From Candidatus Rhodoferax bjergmarkensis (GTDB lineage Bacteria > Pseudomonadota > Gammaproteobacteria > Burkholderiales > Burkholderiaceae_C): a DNA stretch of 64,000 nucleotides. The notes beneath the pieces are model-generated. The model was given only the letters and a program-made list of their open reading frames with translations. It was not told the DNA's origin and made no database searches. This document shows, one piece after another, positions 26,715 through 34,940 of this stretch (position 1 is its first letter; each line of letters starts with the position of its first letter). The stretch covers positions 16,991 to 80,990 of the forward strand of contig JADJFX010000041.1 of assembly GCA_016708345.1 (NCBI GenBank), written 5' to 3'. The position numbers were made by a program, and so were the translations under genes.

Positions 26715-28880
26715 ATGTTGCCCTACGCATATTTCCGCCATCTTTTTGCTATATTTTTCATAGCTGCTTGCGCAATATCTACGTGCGCAATAGCCCAAAT
26801 TGGTCCTAAAACTGTGGTCACCACCGAGCAGGTGCGTGCCGAGCTGATGGCTCACGCGCCGCAGGGCGCAGACCCCGGCCAGCCGGTGTGGGTGGGCCTG
26901 CAGCTGGCGCACCAGCCGCATTGGCACACTTACTGGAAAAACTCCGGCGACTCCGGGCTGCCCACCTCGCTGACCTGGACGCTGCCACCGGGCGTACTGG
27001 CCGGCGAGATTGCCTGGCCGCTGCCCCAAAAGCTGCCCATTGGCAACCTGGCCAACTACGGCTACGAGGGCACGGTGCTGTTGGCGGTTCCGCTCACCAT
27101 CACGCCAGAGTTCAAACCCTCCGTGCTGAACAAGGACATTGAAATCAAACTCAAGGCCAACTGGCTGGTCTGCCGCAAGGAATGCATCCCCGAAGAGGGT
27201 GAATTTGCGCTGCGTTTGCCCATTGGCAGCTCCACAGCACTCCATGGCGCGGCCTTTGAAGCCAGCCAGCGCGCGCAACCGCAAGTTTTGAGCAGCGACA
27301 GCCAGGTGGAGATCATCGGCAAAACCATCAAGGTGTCGGTGCCCGGCCTGCCCGCCGCACTGCAAGGCCAGACGCTCGAATTTTTCCCCGAAACGCCGGA
27401 GGTGATTGAAACTGCCGCCCAAGGGACGCAAAACTGGCAGGGCGCGGTATGGAACGTCAACATTCCTTTGTCAGACTACCGCAGCCAAAGCCCCGCTGTG
27501 ATGCCGCTGGTGCTGGCCGCCACCGTCAACGGACAACGCCAGGGCTATTCGGTCCAGGCCAAGGTGCTGGGCAACTGGCCCCAGCCCGGTGCGGCCACTG
27601 TGGCCAGCCCGGCCCCGGCCAGCCCCCCGATCGCCACGGCAATCCCTGCCGGGCTGCCTGCTGCGCCCGCCACCGCCTCGCTGGGTTTGCTGGCGGCCCT
27701 GCTGGGTGCGCTGTTAGGCGGCATGATTTTGAACCTGATGCCCTGCGTTTTCCCCGTCCTGGCCATCAAGGTGATGAGCTTCACCAAGCATGCCGACGAC
27801 CGGCGCGGCCACCGCATCAGCGGCCTGGCCTACACGGCGGGCGTGGTGCTGTCGTTTGTGGCGCTGGGCGCGCTGATGCTGGGCCTGCGCAGCGCCGGGG
27901 AGCAACTGGGCTGGGGCTTTCAGCTGCAGGCCCCGGCGGTGGTGGCGGCGCTGGCCGTGCTGTTCACCGTGATGGGGCTGAACCTGGCGGGCATGTTCGA
28001 GTTTGGCCAGTTTCTGCCCTCGGGCTTGGCCACGCTGGAGGCCAAAAGCCCCTCGGTCAACGCCTTTTTGTCCGGCATGCTGGCGGTGGCCATTGCTTCG
28101 CCCTGCACCGCCCCCTTCATGGGTGCATCCCTCGGGCTGGCCCTGGGTTTGCCAGCAGCGCAGGCCCTCTTGGTATTTGCCACCATCGGCTTTGGCATGG
28201 CCCTGCCCTACCTGGCCGCCAGTTTGATGCCGCACATCGCCAATCTGCTGCCACGCCCCGGTGCCTGGATGGACACATTCCGGCGCGCCATGGCCTTCCC
28301 CATGTTTGCCACCGTGGTCTGGCTGGTGTGGGTGCTGGGCCAGCAAACCGGCATTGACGGGGCCGGGGCGCTGCTCGCACTGCTGGTGGCGCTGAGTCTG
28401 GTGATCTGGTCGCTCACCCTGGCAGGTCGCACCCGGGTCGTTCTTGCTACACTTTCAATAGCTGCTTGCGCACTGTTGACGGGCGCAATCGGCAAAATGG
28501 TGCTCAAACCTTTGGAGGCCGCAGAGGCTCAAAAGCGTGCTGACCGCTGGCAGCCTTGGGCACCAGGCAAAGTTGAGCAGGCGCTGGCCACCGGGGTGCC
28601 GGTGTTTGTTGACTTTACCGCCGCCTGGTGCGTGACCTGCCAGTACAACAAAAAGACCACGCTGGCCGATCCAGCCGTTCTGGCCGACATGGACGCGCGC
28701 AAGGTCACGCTCTTGCGTGCCGACTGGACCCGGCGCGACCCCGCCATCACCGCCGCGCTGGGCCAACTGGGCCGCAACGGGGTGCCGGTGTATGTGCTGT
28801 ACAAAACCGGCAAAACTCCGGTGGTGCTGTCTGAAATTTTGAGCGCATCGGAAGTTCATGCCGCGCTGGCCACGCTTTAA
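26715..28880 (+). CDS. dsbD: DsbD-like thiol:disulfide interchange protein
   Basis: I prefer the ATG at 26715 (MLPYAYFRHLFAIFFIAACA), which begins directly at a signal peptide; the frame extends to 26646. An N-terminal periplasmic domain covers about 30-290, a membrane domain of about eight helices follows with the redox Cys segments NLMPCVFPVLAIKVMSF and AIASPCTAPFMGASLG, and a C-terminal thioredoxin-like domain has FTAAWCVTCQYNKKTTL (CVTC active site). Electrons pass from cytoplasmic thioredoxin across the membrane to periplasmic thiol proteins. Oddly, two copies of the dispersed GCTAT/TTGCGCA repeat lie inside the gene, one forming most of the signal peptide and one in a late membrane helix. 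Confidence 0.9.
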   Translation: MLPYAYFRHLFAIFFIAACAISTCAIAQIGPKTVVTTEQVRAELMAHAPQGADPGQPVWVGLQLAHQPHWHTYWKNSGDSGLPTSLTWTLPPGVLAGEIAWPLPQKLPIGNLANYGYEGTVLLAVPLTITPEFKPSVLNKDIEIKLKANWLVCRKECIPEEGEFALRLPIGSSTALHGAAFEASQRAQPQVLSSDSQVEIIGKTIKVSVPGLPAALQGQTLEFFPETPEVIETAAQGTQNWQGAVWNVNIPLSDYRSQSPAVMPLVLAATVNGQRQGYSVQAKVLGNWPQPGAATVASPAPASPPIATAIPAGLPAAPATASLGLLAALLGALLGGMILNLMPCVFPVLAIKVMSFTKHADDRRGHRISGLAYTAGVVLSFVALGALMLGLRSAGEQLGWGFQLQAPAVVAALAVLFTVMGLNLAGMFEFGQFLPSGLATLEAKSPSVNAFLSGMLAVAIASPCTAPFMGASLGLALGLPAAQALLVFATIGFGMALPYLAASLMPHIANLLPRPGAWMDTFRRAMAFPMFATVVWLVWVLGQQTGIDGAGALLALLVALSLVIWSLTLAGRTRVVLATLSIAACALLTGAIGKMVLKPLEAAEAQKRADRWQPWAPGKVEQALATGVPVFVDFTAAWCVTCQYNKKTTLADPAVLADMDARKVTLLRADWTRRDPAITAALGQLGRNGVPVYVLYKTGKTPVVLSEILSASEVHAALATL
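26748..26795 (+). repeat. Dispersed palindromic repeat, copy 4, inside the dsbD signal-peptide codons
   Basis: GCTATATTTTTCATAGCTGC, then TTGCGCAATATCTACGTGCG and CAATAGC. In frame it encodes AIFFIAACAISTCAIA, that is, the hydrophobic core and cleavage region of the signal peptide. Confidence 0.8.
28446..28492 (+). repeat. Dispersed palindromic repeat, copy 5, inside dsbD
   Basis: GCTACACTTTCAATAGCTGC, then TTGCGCACTGTTGACGGGCG and CAATCGG. It encodes ATLSIAACALLTGAIG in the last membrane segment before the thioredoxin domain; the second palindrome half has diverged. Confidence 0.75.
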
Positions 28881-28912
28881 CCTCAAATTCAATCGTTCTT
28901 GAAAGTGCCTGT

Positions 28913-29344
28913 ATGCCCACCGCCGAAACCGACACCATCCGCCACATCCTGAACAGCTACCGCACCGTGGCAGTCGTCGGCCTGTCGCCCAAGCCACACC
29001 GCGCCAGTTTCGACGTGACGCGCTACATGCAGGCGCAGGGCTGGCGCATCATCCCCATCAACCCCAACGCGCAGGAAATTCTGGGCGAAAAAGCCTACCC
29101 CAGTCTGCTTGAGGCGGCCAGACACGAAAAAATCGAACTGGTCAACGTGTTTCGCAACAGCGAAGACGTGCCCCCGGTGGCGCAAGACGCCATTGCCATT
29201 GGGGCCAAGGCCTTGTGGCTGCAAAAGGGCATTGAAAACACCGAAGCCGCAGCCAGCGCCCGGGCTGCCGGGCTGGAATTTGTGCAAAACCGCTGCCTGA
29301 TGGTGGAACACGCCGCACATGCAGGCGAACGCCTGTCGCACTGA
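28913..29344 (+). CDS. CoA-binding-domain protein (YccU type)
   Basis: 143 residues: one Rossmann-like CoA-binding domain. Signatures are VAVVGLSPKPHRASFDVTRY near 19-38, GWRIIPINPNAQEILGEKAY, KIELVNVFRNSEDV and KALWLQKGIENTEAAASARA, ending in the typical FVQNRCLMVEH with a Cys near the C-terminus. Small stand-alone proteins of this kind resemble the nucleotide-binding part of succinyl-CoA synthetase; the physiological role is not settled. It begins 32 bp after dsbD. Confidence 0.88.
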   Translation: MPTAETDTIRHILNSYRTVAVVGLSPKPHRASFDVTRYMQAQGWRIIPINPNAQEILGEKAYPSLLEAARHEKIELVNVFRNSEDVPPVAQDAIAIGAKALWLQKGIENTEAAASARAAGLEFVQNRCLMVEHAAHAGERLSH

Positions 29345-29404
29345 ACGCCCTAGCTTAGAAATTCAAGGTGTTTTTGCCCTTTCCGCATATAAACAGGGCG
29401 TTTG

Positions 29405-29440
29405 CAGCTACTTATTTAATAGCAATTTACCAGCACTTAT
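29405..29440 (+). repeat. Dispersed palindromic repeat, partial copy 6
   Basis: Only the AT-rich half is recognisable (GCTACTTATTTAATAGC); the TTGCGCA palindrome is replaced by AATTTACCAGCACTT. It lies between the CoA-binding gene and the oxidase-like gene. Confidence 0.45.
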
Positions 29441-29471
29441 TTCTGCTCACGGGCTGGCTGAATGAACAACT

Positions 29472-29489
29472 ATTCCCTCTAGAGGGAAT
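29472..29489. other. Perfect 18-bp palindrome across a stop codon
   Basis: ATTCCCTCTAGAGGGAAT is a perfect palindrome covering the last codons and the TAG stop of the minus-strand PNPOx-like gene. It could be a weak terminator stem or a protein-binding site. Confidence 0.5.
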
Positions 29490-29952
29490 TGAGTTTCAAA
29501 TCATCAGCAGACCACCAAGTGACATCATCAATGCCGCGCACCACTTGGTAAGCCTGCACCACCACCTCAAGCAGCACACAGTCTGGCGCTTGGGTGAACG
29601 CTTCAAGGTCAGGGTGTTTTTGCAGGTGGGCATGCAGCAACTGGGGCTGCGTGGCAGCGTTGATTTCCTTCACCCTGCCCACGGCACTCAAAATAAAACC
29701 GGCCAATGCGCCACTGGAGCCTTCGCGGCAGCGGCCATCGACCAAGAGCGACACCCGCTGGTTTTGCATCACGTTGGTAAATTTACGGGTGCTGCGATAA
29801 GTGGCAAAAACCAGTCGCTGCCCTTCATCAAGTGGCGTAATGGCGATCAAACTGGTGTGTGGCTGGCCGTCGCTTTCAGTCGCAAGTACGGCAAAACCAG
29901 TGGTGTTGAGCAAGGTCAGGATGCTGTCTCTGATGGCGGCGGGAGAGGTCAT
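29479..29952 (-). CDS. Pyridoxamine 5'-phosphate oxidase-family flavin-binding protein
   Basis: The start chosen at ATG 29952 gives MTSPAAIRDSILTLLNTTGF, the usual beginning of this family; the frame extends to 30063 without similarity. About 157 residues. The split-barrel signatures are AVLATESDGQPHTSLIAI, LVFATYRSTRKFTNVMQNQR and VSLLVDGR. Relatives bind FMN, F420 or heme and reduce or bind small ligands; this one is not the biosynthetic PdxH, being shorter and lacking its C-terminal segment. The substrate is unknown. No strong ribosome site precedes the chosen start. Confidence 0.8.
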   Translation of the reverse strand: MTSPAAIRDSILTLLNTTGFAVLATESDGQPHTSLIAITPLDEGQRLVFATYRSTRKFTNVMQNQRVSLLVDGRCREGSSGALAGFILSAVGRVKEINAATQPQLLHAHLQKHPDLEAFTQAPDCVLLEVVVQAYQVVRGIDDVTWWSADDLKLNSL

Positions 29953-30124
29953 TGAACTCAATTGACGGGTTGGCTCCGGCTGACCAACGAAGTTGAAAAC
30001 TTGCGTCTTCAAGCTGCTTGCCGACCGCATTTTTGAGCAACGGCCTAGTGCAGGGTGCCTCACCCTTCGCGACGGGTTTTGCAGGGTCAGTGATTGCTGG
30101 CAGGACTGTGGGCTGCGCTGGACC

Positions 30125-31040
30125 TCAAAGGGGCGCGCTACTGGCCGTCAGGGTTTGCAGCAAGGCACTGACGCGTGTTTTTTCCTCAAGCGATGCGCCC
30201 AGACGGTCCGCACTTAATGCAGCGTTGAGTACCGGGGCAAGGTTGGCTTGCGCTGTGGGCGTTTGGCTGGCCAAGCGGGATTCGATCAGGCTGTATGCCT
30301 CTTCACGGACCGTCGATGCGGTGTCAATGAGGTTTTGCGCCAGTACAGCAAGGTTATTGGGCTGGTGCTGGGCCAGATACCACATGCGTTGGGATGCTGC
30401 GTTATGGCGCAGGTTCGTGTCGGTGCTCTGGGCCGCTTGGGCCAGGTAGCCGTCTATGGCCGCCGAATAAGGTACATCCTTCTTGGTCGATAAGTCGGCG
30501 ATCAAATCGACAATGCGCGCCTTGGAGGATGCGGTGGACCGCGTGCCGTCACGCTGAATCAGGCTCTCAAGCAAGCCAACATCTTTGAGGTCGGCGTCGC
30601 GAATCAGGCCGTACAGGGACTCTGCCAGTTGCGGCTTGTCGGGCGAGAAAAACGTTTCAATGATGAAGGCACGCGCCAGCGGGTCACGCTTGAGGTCGCT
30701 CAGGGTTTCTTTGATTTGTACTTTGTCGTCCGGCGAATGCGCGCCAAAGTGGTAATCCTGCAGCAGCTGCTCAAACTGTTTGCGTGGCTGATTGCCATCT
30801 TGCGCCGACAGCGGTTGCAGCAAAGGGTGATGCGGAAGCAGCCGATGCACGGGCAAACATGGATGCCGAGTTGCCTGTTGCCTGGTGTGTGCGGACATTT
30901 TGCTTGGCGCTGGGAGGGAACGGGGCTGCGCTCGATGCGGCAGCCTCGTCAGACAGGTCGGCAAGCCCGCTTGAAAAATGCCACCCAAGGACTAACACGC
31001 CAGCCATCGCCAGAGAAAAAGCGGTGAGTCGTGCGTTCAT
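30125..31040 (-). pseudogene. Secreted helical-repeat protein, frameshifted
   Basis: Two frames make one gene. The ATG at 31040 opens MNARLTAFSLAMAGVLVLGW (signal or anchor helix) followed by an Ala/Ser-rich linker. Near 30805 the frame breaks: PFAATAVGAR continues in the other frame as AQDGNQPRKQFEQLLQDYHF, so one base appears missing in GGCGCAAGATGG. The C-terminal 220 residues are alpha-helical with HEAT-like spacing (SLYGLIRDADLKDVGLLESL, AEEAYSLIESRLASQ-like repeats) and end at 30125. No enzyme motif. An extracytoplasmic protein-interaction role is only a guess. It starts just upstream of the terminator of the next lectin gene. Confidence 0.6.
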
Positions 31041-31070
31041 GGTGGGTAACTTTCTTAAACTTTTTTAAAT

Positions 31071-31107
31071 AAAAAAGCGCGTTGCAGCCTGATGGTCGCA
31101 ACGCGCT
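31071..31107 (-). terminator. Intrinsic terminator after the lectin-module gene
   Basis: On the minus strand: AGCGCGTTGC, a 12-nt loop, GCAACGCGCT, then TTTTTT. A perfect 10-bp stem 14 bp after the stop at 31121. Confidence 0.85.
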
Positions 31108-31120
31108 CAAGGCTTTCGAC

Positions 31121-31870
31121 TTATTGCGGCTTGATGGTGATCGAAACCAGCGCGTCTTTGCAGCCAGAGGCTCCGGGGCCGTTGGTACGGCGAACGCCGG
31201 TTGCACCGTCTGCCGTCAGGATGCCGCCATACAGGAAGCCAGTCTCATCGCTGTTGCCCACGTAGCCAAAGGTGGTCATGCCGTTGGGGGCACCGAAGAC
31301 GTCCTTGTTCACCCGGTCGTCAAACGACTGCGACAGCAACAGCATGTCACCCTTGCGGCCATCGACCGATGGGAACAGACTGTCTACATCATTGTCACAA
31401 CCCTTGTTGGCCCAAGCACGAACCGGTGCGCTGGTGTTGGCACCGCGCAGGGTGGTCAAAATCGCCCAGCCGGGATGGCCGGTCGAGTCTTGGTTCATGT
31501 TGAACGAGTAGGAAGATGGCTCGCTGGAGCCCGCTGTTTTAGTGAGCACCACCTGAGCCAGATCGCGGCCGTTGTATTTGGACTGAAAGCGTGTGCAAAA
31601 GTTGCCTGAAGTGCTGGAGCAGTCGGAAACATTCAAGCATTGGTAGCCGTTGTCTTCCTTGTAGCATTCGGCGCGGCGGGCCCAGCCGCTGACGGCAAAG
31701 GGCAGCATGTCATCGGTGCGGTGCAGCACCAGCACCAGCAGGTCACCGGCTCTGGTGTTAGCAGGCTTGGCAACGGTCACGCCTTGGCCGTCAGCGTCCC
31801 ACACTTGGGTGGTGCCAACATGGCTGATGCTGCCAGTCACAGGTGGGGGGGTGGGGGTGGCGTGACACAC
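31121..31870 (-). CDS. Secreted lectin-module protein: C-terminal domain of unknown type, out of frame with its N-terminus
   Basis: The authentic text starts at HATPTPPPVTGSISHVGTTQ and continues to ALVSITIKPQ at 31121. It belongs to the gene that starts at 32270: the N-terminal frame ends WATNTGVSRHPHPP while this one reads CHATPTPPP, so the break lies in the G/C homopolymer at about 31845-31870. The domain (about 235 residues) is a beta-rich extracellular type with AGDLLVLVLHRTDDMLPFAV and WAILTTLRGANTSAPVRAWA. I do not recognise its family with certainty; it looks like the phage or secreted beta-sandwich domains that carry the GDLLV motif. Frame loss is probably a sequencing error. Confidence 0.65.
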   Translation of the reverse strand: MCHATPTPPPVTGSISHVGTTQVWDADGQGVTVAKPANTRAGDLLVLVLHRTDDMLPFAVSGWARRAECYKEDNGYQCLNVSDCSSTSGNFCTRFQSKYNGRDLAQVVLTKTAGSSEPSSYSFNMNQDSTGHPGWAILTTLRGANTSAPVRAWANKGCDNDVDSLFPSVDGRKGDMLLLSQSFDDRVNKDVFGAPNGMTTFGYVGNSDETGFLYGGILTADGATGVRRTNGPGASGCKDALVSITIKPQ

Positions 31871-32270
31871 CGGTGTTGGTAGCCCACACGCTCACGTTGG
31901 ACGCAGTGAGTACACGGAAGTTGCCGTCGGCTTGCAGCGTCGCGTGGGTAGCGTATTTGCCATTGGTGCCGGTTGCCCAGACAGCCTGGCCGCCCGATGT
32001 GTACAGCACCAGGTTGCCATCACCCTGCATGGTCAGCCGCGTGCCACCTTTGCCATTGGTGCCCGAGGCCCACAGCGCAGCACTCGCCGCATTGCGCAGT
32101 ACCACATTGCCATCGCCCTGCAGGTAGAGCTTGTAGCTGCCATTGCTGGACTGCAGGTACTGGTTGGCCAGCAGACCTTCATTGATGTTGAGTGTGTCTT
32201 TGGAAAAAGCGTTGAGGCTGGCGAACAGCAGGGGCGCAGCGGCCAAGAGCAATTTGACGGTGGGACGCAT
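31791..32270 (-). CDS. Secreted lectin-module protein: signal peptide and bulb-type lectin domain
   Basis: ATG at 32270, preceded by GAGGAAG. Signal peptide at about 1-23 (LLLAAAPLLFASLNAFS). Residues about 25-130 form a bulb-type (GNA-like) mannose-binding lectin domain with three internal beta repeats: YKLYLQGDGNVVLRNAASAA, MQGDGNLVLYTSGGQAVWAT and LQADGNFRVLTASNVSVWAT. The mannose-site pattern QxDxNxVxY is best kept in the second repeat. The same domain heads the phosphatase at 33614-34900. Its upstream leader shares a hairpin with two other genes. The frame breaks after NTGV and the rest of the protein is at 31121-31870. Confidence 0.82.
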   Translation of the reverse strand: MRPTVKLLLAAAPLLFASLNAFSKDTLNINEGLLANQYLQSSNGSYKLYLQGDGNVVLRNAASAALWASGTNGKGGTRLTMQGDGNLVLYTSGGQAVWATGTNGKYATHATLQADGNFRVLTASNVSVWATNTGVSRHPHPPTCDWQHQPCWHHPSVGR

Positions 32271-32311
32271 GATGGGACTTCCTCTTGAATAAATAATTGG
32301 TTTTGAATTTA

Positions 32312-32325
32312 GCCTCCTGCGAGGC
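32312..32325 (-). promoter_or_regulatory. Conserved leader hairpin, copy B
   Basis: On the minus strand GCCTC-GCAG-GAGGC, 42 nt before the start codon at 32270, within a leader similar to those of the genes starting at 34900 and 39539. Confidence 0.6.
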
Positions 32326-32558
32326 TCACTTTTTAAGTACTGGGCGTTGCATTCAAATTGAAAGCAGCCACGTCAGAAACAGGCTTTGAATATATCGGGG
32401 CTGCGCAGCATCGTCATGAACTAACTGATGATTTTGAAGGTCAATCCGCTTTATTTGTGACAAATTGCTTCGAAAGCCGCATCAAATTTTTTTCTGTTGT
32501 GGGATTCAAATGAGCATGTGAATTTTCGGACTCGCTGTGGATTTGGAATCCCCTTCAC

Positions 32559-33008
32559 CTACCGACCGTGCGCAACAAATTCTCCCGGCAAATGCTTGCA
32601 CACCTCCTGCAACTTTTCGACCGTCCAGTCGCTGGGGGCACCTTCGTAATAGTAGGCGTCGTACACCGCATCACGGCGGAATCTCACGTCCTTGCACTGT
32701 GCAATCACCTGGGTTTGCGGGCAGGCAGTTTGCGACAGCTTGCCTTCAAGGGTGCCGCAGGCATCGCTCAATTCTTTGATCCGAAGCTCTGCATTGCCGG
32801 GGCCCACCGCGTATTGGCGGCACTGGTTGAACTGCTGGCGCAGATCACAGGCATAAATGGGCAAATCGGTAACCGAATCGCGCAGCAGACGCCCAAGCTG
32901 CACCGTCCCGCCAGCGGGTGCTGGCGCTGGCTCCTGCGTTTGCGCTTGGGCATGAAATGTTGCGTTAAAAATCACCAGTGCAGCAAGGCAGTATTTCTTT
33001 AAATTCAT
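32559..33008 (-). CDS. Small secreted hypothetical protein
   Basis: ATG at 33008 gives MNLKKYCLAALVIFNATFHA followed by QAQ, a clear signal peptide; the frame extends four codons further up. About 149 residues. The mature part has five or more Cys (YACDLRQQFNQCRQYAVG, LSDACGTLEGKLSQTACPQT, IAQCKDV, LQEVCKHLPG), suggesting a disulfide-stabilised periplasmic or secreted protein. No known family recognised. It and the next gene lie between two bulb-lectin genes, in the same direction. Confidence 0.7.
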   Translation of the reverse strand: MNLKKYCLAALVIFNATFHAQAQTQEPAPAPAGGTVQLGRLLRDSVTDLPIYACDLRQQFNQCRQYAVGPGNAELRIKELSDACGTLEGKLSQTACPQTQVIAQCKDVRFRRDAVYDAYYYEGAPSDWTVEKLQEVCKHLPGEFVAHGR

Positions 33009-33036
33009 AGCTTGTCCCATTCATTTTTCCAGTCAA

Positions 33037-33546
33037 TCAGCGGGTAATTTCATATCTGCGGGCAAGGTCGTCACCACAAATGCGGCAGTTGCCTTTTTGC
33101 TGGCATCGATACCGTCTTTCAGGAACACCCTCGGGGTTTTGAACCAAATTCTCGGCACAATTTTCAAGAATCTGTTCAACCTGATTGGAGGGACACACAT
33201 CCCGCACATCCTCGGCCGCACCAGCGCGTGCTTCGTCTACATTGGACGCTTCATGCGTTCCTTGGACAGGGATGAGCTCGCAGGTTTGGGCGCTGACGGT
33301 ATCGGAGCGCCCCGTGTCAAAGCCACCCTTGGCAGCCCCGGCAGCTTCGCTGCCCTTGGTGCGCCCATTGCGCTCGGCACCCGAATGACCCGCTTGTTTT
33401 GTTGCCGGTGTCGTTTGCGTTTCTGCTTTCGGTGTCGCCATCGGCAAGGCAAGGTCTTCCTGCGGGGCATCCGGTGCGAAAAACCAAGCCAACACCAAGA
33501 CCAACAATGCGAGCGCAATCCATTTCAAGGCTTGATGTTTACGCAT
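33037..33546 (-). CDS. Membrane-anchored hypothetical protein with Cys-rich end
   Basis: 169 residues. A single N-terminal helix (ALKWIALALLVLVLAWFFAP), then an Ala/Thr/Gly/Lys-rich low-complexity stretch (about 28-90), then a small C-terminal domain with Cys in TCELIPVQG, DVRDVCPSNQVEQILENCAE, RYRCQQKGNCRICGDDLARR. The NQVEQILENC and CRICGDD parts hint at a compact disulfide or metal-binding unit. Not recognised. It follows a strong terminator of the phosphatase gene and precedes the small secreted gene at 33008 by 28 bp. Confidence 0.65.
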   Translation of the reverse strand: MRKHQALKWIALALLVLVLAWFFAPDAPQEDLALPMATPKAETQTTPATKQAGHSGAERNGRTKGSEAAGAAKGGFDTGRSDTVSAQTCELIPVQGTHEASNVDEARAGAAEDVRDVCPSNQVEQILENCAENLVQNPEGVPERRYRCQQKGNCRICGDDLARRYEITR

Positions 33547-33565
33547 AATTCATCAGAGTGAGATC

Positions 33566-33596
33566 AAAAAAAACGGGCCTCATTGTGGCCCGTTTT
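33566..33596 (-). terminator. Intrinsic terminator after the lectin-phosphatase gene
   Basis: On the minus strand AAAACGGGCC, loop, GGCCCGTTTT followed by more T: a 10-bp stem and eight T. It is symmetric enough to work in both directions. Confidence 0.9.
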
Positions 33597-33613
33597 GATG
33601 AGCCCCCGTGGCT

Positions 33614-34900
33614 TCAATAGCCCTTTTTCACCGTGAACTTGTCGATGATCTGGCCCTTGATGTTCTTGAAGTAGAAATCGGCATGGTCAGCGTAAAAGTC
33701 ACCAAACAACACACCATAGGTTGCGCCCTGGCTGGCCGAATAAACCTTGGCCCACCAGTTGCCGCCAATCTCCTGGTCACGAATACCTACACCCCCCAGA
33801 CCTGACACAAAGGCAATGGTCTTGCCTTCGGTGACGGTGTAAGGCGACGTTGTGCTGGCAACGGTCTGGTTGCTCATGCTGCTGAGCAGGTGCGTGCGGG
33901 AGTAAGAATGCTCATGGCCGGTGGCAATGAGGGCACCTTTTTGGCGACAGGTGCTGTAAGAGCCCCAACCCGTTTCGTCCGTCTTGCCACCCACTTGCAT
34001 CTTGCGCTGGTTTTTATGCCAGGCGCAGATGCGCCATGCGCCTGCCGGTGCTGCGTTCAGGCTGCTGGCAAGGAAGGCCTCGCGGTCAGAAATGCTGCCC
34101 GTGGTGCCCACGGAGGACACCACAAAGTAAACGTTTTTGTACGTGCAGGTCATTTTCTCGGCGTAGGTGCCAGAGCACTTCACGTTGGACTGCTTGTTCA
34201 GCCGCGCCTGCGCAAACGAACGTACGGTGCTGAAATTGCTGTCTGAAATGTCGTGGTTGCCCACAGCCAGGAGAACCGGATCAGAGGAGCCCAGCGTGTT
34301 GCGCACGCGCGAATCCCAGTCGTCATCACCACCACTGCCGTAGGCGGTGTCGCCGACAAACATGGTCATGCCAGCGCCTTCGGCCTTGATGAGGTTAAGC
34401 ACGCTCTGGAAGTTGCTGCCGTAGCCCGAGTCACCCACAAAGGCGACGCGTGCAAAACCACCAACAGGGGGGGGCGGTGGGGGTGGCGGCGTTGTGCCAC
34501 CGGTGTTGGTGGCCCACACGCTCTGATTTGAGGCAGTGAACAGGGCAAAGTTGCCGCTGTCTTGCAGGACGGCACGGTTGGCCCCCTTGCCATTGGTGCC
34601 AGTGGCCCACACCGCTTTGTTGGCGGACGTGTACAGCACCAAATTACCGTCGCCCTGCATGTCCAAGCGCACGGCTCCTTTGCCGTTGGTGCCAGAGGCC
34701 CACAGTGCAGAACTCGCCGCATTGCGCAGCACCAGATTGCCATCACCCTGCAAATAGAGCTTGTAGCTGCCGTTGAGCGACTGCAGGTACTGATTGGAGG
34801 CCAAGCGCTCTCCGGCTTTGAGCGTGTCCTTGGCAAAAGCAGACACGCTGGCCAGCGCGAGCAACGAGGCGGTGATGGTGAATTTGAAAATTTGGCGCAT
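33614..34900 (-). CDS. Secreted bulb-lectin/calcineurin-like phosphatase fusion
   Basis: ATG at 34900 (MRQIFKFTITASLLALASVS) has AGAGGTG six bases upstream; the frame begins at a GTG 9 bp earlier. Signal peptide to about residue 23. A bulb-type lectin domain covers about 25-130 (YLQGDGNLVLRNAASSALWA, MQGDGNLVLYTSANKAVWAT), then a Pro-rich hinge and a metallophosphatase domain with FVGDSGYG, FVGDTAYGSGGDDDWD, LLAVGNHDISDSN, ICAWHKNQ and ATGHEHSYSRT, the metal-ligand series of calcineurin-like enzymes. An exported phosphomonoesterase or nucleotidase held on glycan is plausible. The phosphatase half is nearly identical to the broken copy at 38069-39539. Confidence 0.9.
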   Translation of the reverse strand: MRQIFKFTITASLLALASVSAFAKDTLKAGERLASNQYLQSLNGSYKLYLQGDGNLVLRNAASSALWASGTNGKGAVRLDMQGDGNLVLYTSANKAVWATGTNGKGANRAVLQDSGNFALFTASNQSVWATNTGGTTPPPPPPPPVGGFARVAFVGDSGYGSNFQSVLNLIKAEGAGMTMFVGDTAYGSGGDDDWDSRVRNTLGSSDPVLLAVGNHDISDSNFSTVRSFAQARLNKQSNVKCSGTYAEKMTCTYKNVYFVVSSVGTTGSISDREAFLASSLNAAPAGAWRICAWHKNQRKMQVGGKTDETGWGSYSTCRQKGALIATGHEHSYSRTHLLSSMSNQTVASTTSPYTVTEGKTIAFVSGLGGVGIRDQEIGGNWWAKVYSASQGATYGVLFGDFYADHADFYFKNIKGQIIDKFTVKKGY

Positions 34901-34940
34901 AGCGAACACCTCTTTAATTTAATAATTTGCTTGAAATTTC

